49,466 nt of DNA from an uncultured Alphaproteobacteria bacterium (lineage in GTDB: Bacteria > Pseudomonadota > Alphaproteobacteria > SP197). A model generated the notes under the pieces. It was given only the letters and a program-made list of their open reading frames with translations, searched no databases and was not told the origin of the DNA. The translations under genes were made by a program, and so were the position numbers. The stretch spans positions 1 to 49,466 of the forward strand of contig CALSLK010000029.1 of NCBI GenBank assembly GCA_943787175.1, given 5' to 3'. This document shows, in pieces, positions 27,808 through 36,644 of this stretch (position 1 is the first letter of the stretch; each line of letters begins with the position of its first letter).

Positions 27808-28332
27808 GTGCCAATGGCTGTGACTGATAGCCTCACCTATCGACATTCAGTTCGGAACAACTTGTTCCGTTTCTTCATAATGGCTGTGTTTTTCGGAGCT
27901 GGTGTATTTGGGGTCCTAGAGGGCCTCGATGGCAACCCAAAACTTCTAGTGGCGGGAATGGGTATGATGATTGTGACTCTCCCGCTTATGGCGCTCATTG
28001 GGCGCATCGTGTTTTCGAAGTCTCCTCTTCTTTTAGTCGGCCCAGACAGCCTTGAGGTCCACGCAATGTTCAGCTGGGGAGCAAACGTTTCCTGGAATCA
28101 AATATTTGGAATCACTTACTCTCCAAAAAAGAAACATCTGACAGTGATCGTGACCGACAAACATCAAATAGCGAGCCAAATGCGATTCTTTGATCGTTGG
28201 CTCTTTCTTATCAATGGTGGAAAAATCTACTTGAGCACAGGAATACTGAAATCGGATTCAGAAGCAATTGGAGATGCTATTGCTAGACGCGCAGGGTTAA
28301 CACATTACTCCCCGCCAGAAGCTGTTTCATGA
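27808..28332 (+). CDS. Small membrane protein with PH-like domain (STM3941-like), low GC
   Basis: About 174 residues, starting at GTG 27808 or, more likely, ATG 27814. Two membrane helices (about residues 22-40 and 47-66) are followed by a soluble beta-rich part (LLLVGPDSLEVHAMFSWGANVSWNQIFGITY) resembling the PH-like fold of STM3941-type proteins; this is tentative. Composition differs sharply from its neighbours: 28081-28140 is 35% GC. Codon use with many A- and T-ending codons suggests recent acquisition. It sits between the light and first heavy chain and overlaps the heavy-chain ATG (ATGA), so it is translated with them. Function unknown. Confidence 0.65.
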   Translation: MPMAVTDSLTYRHSVRNNLFRFFIMAVFFGAGVFGVLEGLDGNPKLLVAGMGMMIVTLPLMALIGRIVFSKSPLLLVGPDSLEVHAMFSWGANVSWNQIFGITYSPKKKHLTVIVTDKHQIASQMRFFDRWLFLINGGKIYLSTGILKSDSEAIGDAIARRAGLTHYSPPEAVS

Positions 28333-30569
28333 CCTTCGATTACAAACGCAGGGTGCTGGGTTACGCGGACCAGATCAGTGTGCAGCCCGGTGACCAGATC
28401 GGCTTCAAGATCAGTCTGGAAGAACACGAGGCGTTCGACTTCAAGGCCGTGCGTGTGGTGTGCGGTGTCGAGACTCCAGCGGGCGCGCCCTACAAGGAAG
28501 TCGAGATCGAGACGGATGCCGATGGCAGCCATGCTGGGCGCTTCCAGCGTATTGATGCGGGTTCCTATGCCGTGGTGCCCAGGGCGCCGGCGCTGGACTG
28601 GCTCACGAGCTTCACGTTCCAGGCCTATGTCATGCCGACCCTGCCTGGTGACGGCAGGCAGGCGCTGATGAGCCGCGGGTCCGGGCCCAAGAAGCCGGGC
28701 TTTGCGGTCGTTCTGGACGGCGACGGCGCCCTGTCCCTGATGGTGGGCAATGGTGAGGAGCTGGTGACGGTTTCGACCGGAGTTCCCATGCTGGCGTGGA
28801 AATGGGCGTTTGTTTCGGCCAGCTATGATGCAGAGACCGGCGAGGTCGAGCTTTGGCAGGAGCCCGATGAGCGTTACGTCGGTGCCGACAGCTTTGCCCA
28901 TGTCTATGGCCAGGCGCCAAAGGGGATTTCCTTTGCGGCCGAACACGATCTCCACATCGCCGCTTGGCAGGTTGGCTGGCACGAAGACGGCCGGCCACGG
29001 ATGGCAGGGCTGTTCAACGGGCGTATCGATTCACCGCGTCTGGCTTCCAAGGTCGTGATTTGCCACGAGATGTCGAAGATGGCGCGGGCGAACCCGGTCA
29101 AGGCGGAATGGATCGTGGGCGCCTGGGATTTCAGCCAGGATATTCCCACCAGCACCTTCCCTGATGTTTCCGGCAACAATTTTCATGGCCGACTGGTCAA
29201 CCTGCCGACCCGTGCGGTGAGCGGCTATCACTGGGACAGTTCCTGCCATGATTGGACCGTGAACCCCGGACATTATGGCGCCGTGCATTTTCACGACGAT
29301 GACCTGTATGACGCCGGCTGGGAAACCACCGTGACGATGACCGTTCCCGATGGCCTCAAAAGCGGGATCTATGCCGCGCGTTGTATGGCCGGGAAGGATG
29401 AGTGTTACATCCCGTTTTATGTGCGTCCTGCTCCAGGTGCGAAGAAAGCCAAGATCGCGTTTCTGGGGTCGACCGCGACCTACATGGCCTATTCCAACAA
29501 CCATTGGCAGACCGATGAGGAAAAGGCCGAGGTCAAGCGCGGGCGCATCGTTGCCTATACCGGCGACGAGCTTTTCCTGAACGAACGGCGCGATCTGGGG
29601 CTTTCGACCTATGACACCCACCGCGACGGGTCCGGCGCAATCTACAGCTCACGCCTGCGACCGATCGTGCTCAACTTCAACGTCAAGTCGATCATCTGGA
29701 GCTTCAACGCCGACACCCATGTGACCGACTGGATGGAAGCGCAGGACTTCGACTTCGATGTCGTGACCGATGAGGAAATCCACTACGAAGGTGTCTCTGC
29801 ACTGGCCGACTACAACGTCATCGTGACCGGCGCGCACCCCGAATACTGGACAACGGAGATGTGGGATGCCCTGACCGCCTATTTCGATGGCGGCGGACGC
29901 ATGATGTATCTGGGCGGCAACGGGTTCTACTGGCGCATTGCCTATCATCCCGAACACCCCGGAACCGCCATCGAGATCCGGCGCGCGGAGTCCGGCGCGC
30001 GTTTCTGGGCTTCCCTGCCCGGGGAGTATCACCAGAGTTTCAACGGCGAGTTGGGCGGTTTGTGGAAACGCATCGGGCGGCCACCGCAATCGCTGGTCGG
30101 CATCGGCACCTTTGCCACAGGCTTTGATCGCTGTGGCTGGTTCGTCAAGGAACCGGGCGTGGAAGACAATCCGCGTGCGGCATGGGTCTTTGACGGGATT
30201 GATGAAGAGATCATTGGCGACTTCGGTGTGCTTGGGAACGGCGCAGCAGGCATCGAGCTTGATGGCGTCGATGAAAGCCTGGGATCACCGCCCGATACCA
30301 TCGTGCTGGCGCGCTCCGAAGGACACTCGGCCTATTACATGCAGAGCCCTGACGAGATCGTCTTCAACCATGCCGCCGTGACGGGTGACGCCAACCCGCG
30401 TGTGCGCGCCGACATGATCTATTACACCCTGCCGTCGGGTGCGGGTGTGTTTGCAACGGGTTCGATCAGCTGGTCGGCAAGTCTTGGACACAACGGCTAT
30501 GACAACAATGTCAGCCGCCTGACCGGCAACGTACTGAAAGCCTTCGAACGGGATGATCCTCTGCCATGA
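28329..30569 (+). CDS. N,N-dimethylformamidase heavy (large) subunit paralogue 1
   Basis: 746 uninterrupted residues, close to the 762 of known heavy chains. The N-terminal region has a jelly-roll or LamG-like part (FTFQAYVMPTLPGDGRQ, WKWAFVSASYDAETGEVELWQ, residues about 95-185). The catalytic region has FLGSTATYMAYSNNHW, NADTHVTDWM, HPEYW (Tyr 506), GGNGFYWR (Tyr 534) and GELGGLWKR (Glu 574). The characterised enzyme holds a single iron through two Tyr and one Glu and hydrolyses DMF to dimethylamine and formate. These Tyr and Glu residues are candidates because all three copies keep them. Its stop overlaps paralogue 2 (ATGA). Confidence 0.83.
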   Translation: MTFDYKRRVLGYADQISVQPGDQIGFKISLEEHEAFDFKAVRVVCGVETPAGAPYKEVEIETDADGSHAGRFQRIDAGSYAVVPRAPALDWLTSFTFQAYVMPTLPGDGRQALMSRGSGPKKPGFAVVLDGDGALSLMVGNGEELVTVSTGVPMLAWKWAFVSASYDAETGEVELWQEPDERYVGADSFAHVYGQAPKGISFAAEHDLHIAAWQVGWHEDGRPRMAGLFNGRIDSPRLASKVVICHEMSKMARANPVKAEWIVGAWDFSQDIPTSTFPDVSGNNFHGRLVNLPTRAVSGYHWDSSCHDWTVNPGHYGAVHFHDDDLYDAGWETTVTMTVPDGLKSGIYAARCMAGKDECYIPFYVRPAPGAKKAKIAFLGSTATYMAYSNNHWQTDEEKAEVKRGRIVAYTGDELFLNERRDLGLSTYDTHRDGSGAIYSSRLRPIVLNFNVKSIIWSFNADTHVTDWMEAQDFDFDVVTDEEIHYEGVSALADYNVIVTGAHPEYWTTEMWDALTAYFDGGGRMMYLGGNGFYWRIAYHPEHPGTAIEIRRAESGARFWASLPGEYHQSFNGELGGLWKRIGRPPQSLVGIGTFATGFDRCGWFVKEPGVEDNPRAAWVFDGIDEEIIGDFGVLGNGAAGIELDGVDESLGSPPDTIVLARSEGHSAYYMQSPDEIVFNHAAVTGDANPRVRADMIYYTLPSGAGVFATGSISWSASLGHNGYDNNVSRLTGNVLKAFERDDPLP

Positions 30570-32758
30570 CAGACCCGCGCATCCTTTCCTACACCGACAA
30601 GCTCTGGGCACGCCCCGAAGATACCGTGACCGTTTTTGCCAGCGGCGAAGGTGTGGAGAGCATGAGCGTCGGGCTGGTGCGCCTGATCTGTGGCGATGAC
30701 AGCCCCAACGGGCCGGGTTATCGCGAAGAAGAAACCGTCGTTGCCGAACAGACCGCAGATCTGGTGAGCCAGGCGGTTCACGCGGGATCGTTCATCGTGG
30801 CTGATAACTCCAGTGCGCTGTCAGCCCTGACCTCCTTCACGCTCGACATCACAATCTGGCCCACCACGCCAGTGAACCATGAGCAGGCCGTGATGGGCGT
30901 CTGGGATGCCGAACGCCAGGCAGGATATCTGCTGAGCATCGGTCCTGAGGGCGCAGCGCTGACGACCGGAGATGGCAGTGGGTCGGTCTCGCGCACGGCA
31001 ACCAAGGGATTGATGACGCCGCGTGAGTGGTATCGCGTGACGGCCAGTTACGATGCGGCAACAGGTCAGGTGAACGTTTCCCAGGATCCATGCAATGTGG
31101 ACGGCCGTGGAGAGACTGCCAGACAAGCCAGCGGAACGCATAAAACTGGCCCAACGCTCCGGGGCGACATTCCGTTCCTGGTTGGCGCGGCATGGGGTGG
31201 ACAGGGCAACGCAGACGGCATCCGGCCCGTCATGTGTTTCAACGGCAAGGTCGAGGCACCGCGTGTTGCCGGCACCGTTGCAGATGCCTTGTCAGCAACC
31301 GATTGCCTGCTGGCATGGGACCTGTCGCGTTCCATCAAGAGCCTGAGTGTCGAGGATGTCTCGGGCGACGCTTGTCACGGGCATACCGTCAACCTGCCGA
31401 CTCGCGCCGTGACCGGCAGCAACTGGACGAGCGATCAGCATGATTGGCGCCATGCCCAAGACGAGTATGGCGCAATCCATCTGCACGATGACGATCTGGG
31501 TGATGCCGGCTGGTCGCCGAGTGCCGAGGTCAAACTGCCTGATGACCTGAAAAGCGGGGTTTACTGCATTCGGCTTTCGGGAGGGGGCGCCGAAGACATG
31601 CCGCCTGTGGTCGTACAGCCCGGCCGAGACGCGCCCAAGAACGCCATTGCCTTCCTGGCCTCGACCGCGACCTATCAGATCTATGCCAACATGCATCACA
31701 GCACCGATGATGCCGGTGCCGAGATGCGTTCGGCTTCCGCGACGATCCTGTCGCGCGATGACCTCTATCTCTTTGAACATCGCGAGCTTGGCCATTCGCC
31801 TTACGACACCCACAGCGACGACAGTGGTGTTTCGGTCGCAAGCGCGCGGCGGCCGATGCTGGGGTACCGCCCCAAAGCCGGCGTCTGGAGCTTCAACGCC
31901 GATACCCATCTGACCGCATGGCTGGACGACGAAGGTTTTGCCTGGGATGCGATCAGTGACCATGCCCTGCATGACGAGGGGTTGGAGCTTCTGGCACCCT
32001 ACAAGGTCGTGGTGACCGGGGCGCATCCTGAATACTGGTCTACCGATATGTGGCAGGCCATGACCGCCTATCTGAAATCAGGCGGGCGCCTGATGTATAT
32101 GGGCGGCAACGGGTTCTACTGGCGCATCGCATTCCACGAAGAAGCACCCTGGGCGCTGGAAATTCGCCGGGCGCAGGCTGGCGCACGCTACTGGATCGCC
32201 GAGCCCGGCGAATACCACATGGCGTTTTCCGGCGAGTTGGGCGGCCTGTGGCAGCGCATCGGGATTGCACCCCAGCAACTGGTCGGGATCGGCACGGTTG
32301 CAACAGGGTTTGATTCCTGCAGCCATTTCGAACGCCTGCCCGACAGCTTCCATCCCCGCGCGCAATGGATCTTCGATGGCGTGGGGGCAAACGAGAAGAT
32401 TGGTGACTTCGGCCAGTTGGGCGGCGCATCCGGCCTGGAACTGGACTGGGTCGACCGGTCACTGGGCACGCCCGATCACTGCCTGCGCCTGGCAAGTTCT
32501 GCTGACCATTCAACACAATACCTGCAGACTCTCGATACCATGACGTTCAACCACACCGCGGTTGCGGCACCGGTCAATCCGGCCGTGCGCGCCGACATGG
32601 TGTTTTTCGAAACGCCGGAAGGTGGCGCCGTGTGGTCGACGGGTTCCATCGCCTGGAGCACGTCACTGGCCTGGAATGGCTACGACAACAACGTTGCGCG
32701 GATCACGGGGAATGTTCTGCGTCGCTTTGCTGATGCCCAGCCGGTCCCGGCACCCTGA
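30566..32758 (+). CDS. N,N-dimethylformamidase heavy subunit paralogue 2
   Basis: 730 uninterrupted residues, the same layout as paralogue 1: N-terminal ILSYTDKLWARPED, LamG-like EWYRVTASYDAATGQV, then FLASTATYQIYANMHH, NADTHLTAWL, HPEYW (Tyr about 490), GGNGFYWR (Tyr about 518) and GELGGLWQR. The 28-residue distance between the two Tyr motifs is identical to copy 1. Sequence divergence from copy 1 is substantial outside these motifs (for example YQIYANMH against YMAYSNNH), so a different amide substrate is possible. Overlaps copy 1; followed one base later by the Bax-like gene. Confidence 0.83.
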   Translation: MTDPRILSYTDKLWARPEDTVTVFASGEGVESMSVGLVRLICGDDSPNGPGYREEETVVAEQTADLVSQAVHAGSFIVADNSSALSALTSFTLDITIWPTTPVNHEQAVMGVWDAERQAGYLLSIGPEGAALTTGDGSGSVSRTATKGLMTPREWYRVTASYDAATGQVNVSQDPCNVDGRGETARQASGTHKTGPTLRGDIPFLVGAAWGGQGNADGIRPVMCFNGKVEAPRVAGTVADALSATDCLLAWDLSRSIKSLSVEDVSGDACHGHTVNLPTRAVTGSNWTSDQHDWRHAQDEYGAIHLHDDDLGDAGWSPSAEVKLPDDLKSGVYCIRLSGGGAEDMPPVVVQPGRDAPKNAIAFLASTATYQIYANMHHSTDDAGAEMRSASATILSRDDLYLFEHRELGHSPYDTHSDDSGVSVASARRPMLGYRPKAGVWSFNADTHLTAWLDDEGFAWDAISDHALHDEGLELLAPYKVVVTGAHPEYWSTDMWQAMTAYLKSGGRLMYMGGNGFYWRIAFHEEAPWALEIRRAQAGARYWIAEPGEYHMAFSGELGGLWQRIGIAPQQLVGIGTVATGFDSCSHFERLPDSFHPRAQWIFDGVGANEKIGDFGQLGGASGLELDWVDRSLGTPDHCLRLASSADHSTQYLQTLDTMTFNHTAVAAPVNPAVRADMVFFETPEGGAVWSTGSIAWSTSLAWNGYDNNVARITGNVLRRFADAQPVPAP

Positions 32759-32759
32759 G

Positions 32760-33692
32760 ATGAAACGCGGCACCCTCTCCTACTTTATTGCCGCACTGGT
32801 AGCGCTCGTCGGGCTTCTGGCCGCAGCAACCTACGTCATCCGTCATGTCTCGCAGGCGCGCATCCGGACGATCGAAATCGAGAAGGTCGCGGACCTGGAG
32901 GCGTTCTACTCTGAAATCAACTACACACTTGCCGCGGTAAAAACGGATGGCGCTCCGGTTCCCCAGATCGATCTGGTCGCGTTCCCTGACAACTGGCTTG
33001 AACTTGACGGGTCACCGCGCCGCTCCAAGCTGTTTCTGAAATCCATCCTGCCGCTGGCTCTTCTGTCGAATGCGACCATTGCCGATGACCGGCAACGCCT
33101 GAAGACGATGCAGGACGAGCTTGCCTCTGATGCAACGCCTTCACGCCGTGATCGTTCCTGGCTGGACGACATGGTGGTGCAGTACCGTATCGACCCCGCA
33201 ATCCTGGACGATGACCCGGCAAACACGATCGATGCCCTGCTGCCCCGCGTGGATGGCATCCCGGCTTCCCTTGTGTTGGCGCAAGCGGCCATCGAAAGCG
33301 GCTGGGGAAGTTCCAGGTTTGCCCATGAAGGCAATGCTCTGTTCGGCCAATGGACTTTCAACGGCGAAGGCATGGTTCCCGAAGGTGGGCAACGGCACGA
33401 TACCAACCGCGGTTGCGGCCTTTCCCGAACTGCTCTCGAGCGTCGAGAGCTACATGCTGAACCTGAACAGCCACGATGCCTATGACGGTTTTCGAACCAT
33501 GCGCGCGCCAACAGCGTGCCGCAGGCGATGCCCTTGATGGTTATGCGCTGGCGACAAAACTGACCGGCCTATTCCGAAAAGGGCGGAGACTACGTGACAT
33601 CGCTTCAGTCCCTGATGAGTCAGCACGACCTGACAGCGTTGCGTGATGCTGAACTTGTGCCCGACGGACCGGTTTACACACTGAACCCCTGA
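32760..33692 (+). CDS. Bax-like glucosaminidase (FlgJ/GH73 type), frameshifted
   Basis: About 310 residues when restored. The N-terminal membrane anchor is at residues 8-27, then a helical part (LFLKSILPLALLSNATIADDRQRL). The catalytic domain holds SLVLAQAAIESGWGSSRFAHEGNALFGQW with the glutamate of AAIESGWG. The frame shifts near 33390 (MVPE|VGNG in the other frame), giving VAAFPELLSSVESYMLNLNSHDAYDGFR, and again near 33510 before the end SLMSQHDLTALRDAELV. This family cleaves peptidoglycan glycans at the cell envelope. Placement between two amidase heavy-chain genes, one base after copy 2, is unexpected. Confidence 0.78.
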
Positions 33693-33719
33693 CCCCCTTC
33701 CCTGCTTTCTGAAAGGATC

Positions 33720-35943
33720 ATGAACATGCGCCGCTTGCTGGGATACACCGACGAAATCAGCGTGCAACCGGGCCAGACGCTCAACTTCAAGATTTCCAGC
33801 GAGGACGAAGGCCAGTTCCACCTTCAGATTGTCGACATACGCTGCGGCGATGATTCGCCTGGCGGACCGGGCCTGAAACAGCGCGTCGTCGATGCCGAGG
33901 TCAACGGAGACTATACCGCCCGTTTTCAGGCCACACAGGTCGGCTCCTTTGTCTCGGTCGACAACGCCGAAGCCTTTGCCCTGGAGAGTTTCACGATACA
34001 GGCGTTGATCTGGCCCACCCTGCTTTCGAAAGACGAGCAGACGGTCATGGGAACCTGGGATGGTGCAACCGGTTCTGGCTACAGGATCATGGTATGCGAC
34101 GGCCAGACTGTGCTGCAGGTCGGTGATAGCTCGAAGACAGAAACCCTTGCGTCGGGCGCTGCCATGCACGAACGGACGCTGGTACTTCGTATCCGCGAGT
34201 TTTGATGCCCAGACAGGCAAGGCAGTTCTGATCCAGGAACCTCTGGCGCGCTACGCAGGCGAACGCGACAAGGCCAGCCAGGAGCAAGACATGACAGTGC
34301 GGCCAGGCACTGGCGGCCGTTTCCTGATTGCCGCGCACAACAGCGGCAAGGATGGCCCCTTGGTCGCTGATGGCCTGTTCAATGGCAAGATCGATACACC
34401 CTGTGTCGTGAACCGGGCCTTGTCACGCGCATCCATGGAGCGCCTGAAGGAACGCAGCATTCCCCGTGACCTTGCCACCGACGTGGTTGCCCTTTGGGAC
34501 CTCAGCAAGGAAATGGAGGGCATCACTGCCCACGATGTGAGTGCGAACCGCCACCACGGCGCCATCGTCAATATGCCGACCCGGGCCATGAAGGGCTGGA
34601 ACCACGACGGCAGTGAAATGGTCTGGACGCACAAGCCCGAACATTACGGCGCAATCCATTTCCACGATGATGATGTCTACGACTGCGGCTGGGAGACCGA
34701 TGCCTCCTGGACGGTGCCCGAAGGCACCAAGAGTGGAACCTATTGCGTAGAGCTGACCCAGGGTGACCAGTGGTTCTACATTCCGTTCTATGTCCGCCCG
34801 ATAACCGGCAAGCCCACAGCCAAAATCGCGTTGCTGATCGCGACCTGCAGCTACTATGCCTATGTCAACAACCACATGGCCTACGACTGGGGCACGCTGG
34901 GTGAGCACAGCGGCAACACGTTCACGATGTTCGACATGGAAGACATGCATCTCCACATGCATCCAGAACATGGTCTGTCGATGTACGACAACCATTCGGA
35001 CGGTTCCGGCGTGGCCTACGCTTCTCGCCTGCGCCCGTTCATGCACATGGGGCCGCGCGCAAATCTGTGGCAGTACAATGCCGACACGCACATCACCGAC
35101 TGGCTGGAAGAAAAAGGCATCGAATTCGATGTCATCACCGATGACGACATGCATGCCGAAGGTGTCAGCCTGCTGGAACATTACGACTGCGTCATGACGA
35201 CGACGCACCCGGAGTACTACACAACAGAGATGATGCATGCACTGCTGAACTATCAGCAGAAGGGTGGGCGTTTCATCTATATGGGCGGCAACGGATTCTA
35301 CTGGCGCGTTGCCCTGCATCCCAGCCTGCCCGGCGTCATGGAAATGCGTCGCGCCGAAGACGGCATGCGAAGCTGGATTGCCGAAGGTGGTGAATACTAC
35401 ATGAGCTTCACGGGCGAGTTGGGCGGTCTTTGGCGTCGCAATGGCCTCTCACCCGAGGCAATCTGCGGCACCGGATTTGCCGCCCAGGGTTTCAACAAAG
35501 CCAGCCATTATCTGCGTACGGAGGCGAGCGAAGACCCGCGTGCGGCATGGATGTTCGACGGCATCGGGCGCGATGAGAAGATCGGTGATTTCGGCACGGT
35601 TCTGGGTGGCGCTGCCGGCAGCGAAATCGACAGTATCAACCACGAGGAAGGCACGCCGCCTCATGCGCTGATTGTGGCTGAAGCGACCGAGTTTGGCGTT
35701 GATGTTCATTGGGTGAAAGAAGAGTTCAACCACTCCCACTCAGCCGTCAACGGCGAGAACTGCCCGCATGTGCGTTGCGACATGGTGTTCTACGAAACAC
35801 CCAATGGCGGTGCTGTCTTCTCCACCAGTTCCATCGCGTTTGCGGGGTCACTGGCCCACAACAGCTATGACAACAATGTCAGCCGTCTGCTGGAAAATGT
35901 CGTGCGACGGTTCGTTGATGAGGAACCGTTCAAAGCGCCCTGA
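33720..35943 (+). CDS. N,N-dimethylformamidase heavy subunit paralogue 3, one frameshift
   Basis: About 741 residues when one extra C near 34178 is removed (MHERT|WYFVSASFDAQTGKAV). It starts at ATG 33720 after AAAGGA. N-terminus LGYTDEISVQPGQTLNFKIS; catalytic region LIATCSYYAYVNNHM, NADTHITDWL, HPEYY (Trp of the other copies is Tyr here), GGNGFYWR and GELGGLWRR. NNHM and the methionine-rich DMEDMHLHMHPEH insert distinguish it from copies 1 and 2. It is 27 bases after the Bax-like gene and is the last gene of the unit. Probable iron-dependent amide hydrolase; substrate not predictable. Confidence 0.8.
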
Positions 35944-35962
35944 TCGCTGGAGGGAACTCCTG

Positions 35963-36445
35963 TCAGACGAACCAGTTCGCCGTCATTTCGCGCCAGCGGA
36001 CAATGTAGTCGTCCATCTCGCCGGGATCGCGCGCGGTTGTCATCTTGTCATCAGGAAGTTCGAACCAGGATTGTGCGCTGTCGGTCCAGATGTGCCCCAC
36101 CGGTTCGAGCCAATCATGATCATCGAGGGAGCCTGCCTTGACCGAAACAATCTCGGTATCACCTTCGCGAAGGTGAAACAGGCGCGTGCCACAGGTGGAG
36201 CAGAAGTGACAGGTCATCGAGCCGCCGCTGTCGGTCTTGCGACCCCAGACACCCAGGCTCGACCAATCCACGTTGAGCGAGTCGTAATCGACCAGCATCG
36301 ACATCCCGAAGGCAGAAGATGATTGCGCCTGACATTCGGTGCAATGACAGCAGTAAAGCGTCAGCGGTGCAGCCGATATGGCGTAACGCACTGCCCCGCA
36401 CTGACATCCACCCTCAAGCGGCAACACAACTTTCTTGCCACTCAT
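35963..36445 (-). CDS. GFA-family protein (glutathione-dependent formaldehyde-activating enzyme fold)
   Basis: A 160-residue zinc-binding protein with three cysteine motifs in order: GGCQCGAVRY, CCHCTECQAQSSSAFG and CHFCSTCGTRLFH. This is the GFA/Mss4-like fold; the founding member binds glutathione and formaldehyde. It converges on the third dimethylformamidase heavy-chain gene, and a C1-handling role would suit the region, but most members of this large family have no demonstrated activity. Confidence 0.85.
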   Translation of the reverse strand: MSGKKVVLPLEGGCQCGAVRYAISAAPLTLYCCHCTECQAQSSSAFGMSMLVDYDSLNVDWSSLGVWGRKTDSGGSMTCHFCSTCGTRLFHLREGDTEIVSVKAGSLDDHDWLEPVGHIWTDSAQSWFELPDDKMTTARDPGEMDDYIVRWREMTANWFV

Positions 36446-36614
36446 TTCTGACGCCTCCCAGCTTTGTTAGGCTCCTTAGCGAGAATAACACTCCGAGAGC
36501 GACATAATTCTGTCGAATCCAGTGGATAAGGATGTCTGATTGCAGGCACACTCGCATTAATCCACTTCAAGGCGTGGAGTGGGGTGGCAACGATGCCGTT
36601 ACTGGCAAACACAA

Positions 36615-36630
36615 GGTCCGCAAAAGGACC
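36615..36630 (+). promoter_or_regulatory. Hairpin in the leader of the binding-protein gene
   Basis: GGTCC (36615-36619) and GGACC (36626-36630) can pair over a six-base loop 14 bases before the ATG at 36645, just upstream of the ribosome site GGGAGA. It could affect translation or stabilise the mRNA. Bases 36446-36614 show no gene. Confidence 0.25.
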
Positions 36631-36644
36631 ATGGGAGACAAAAC

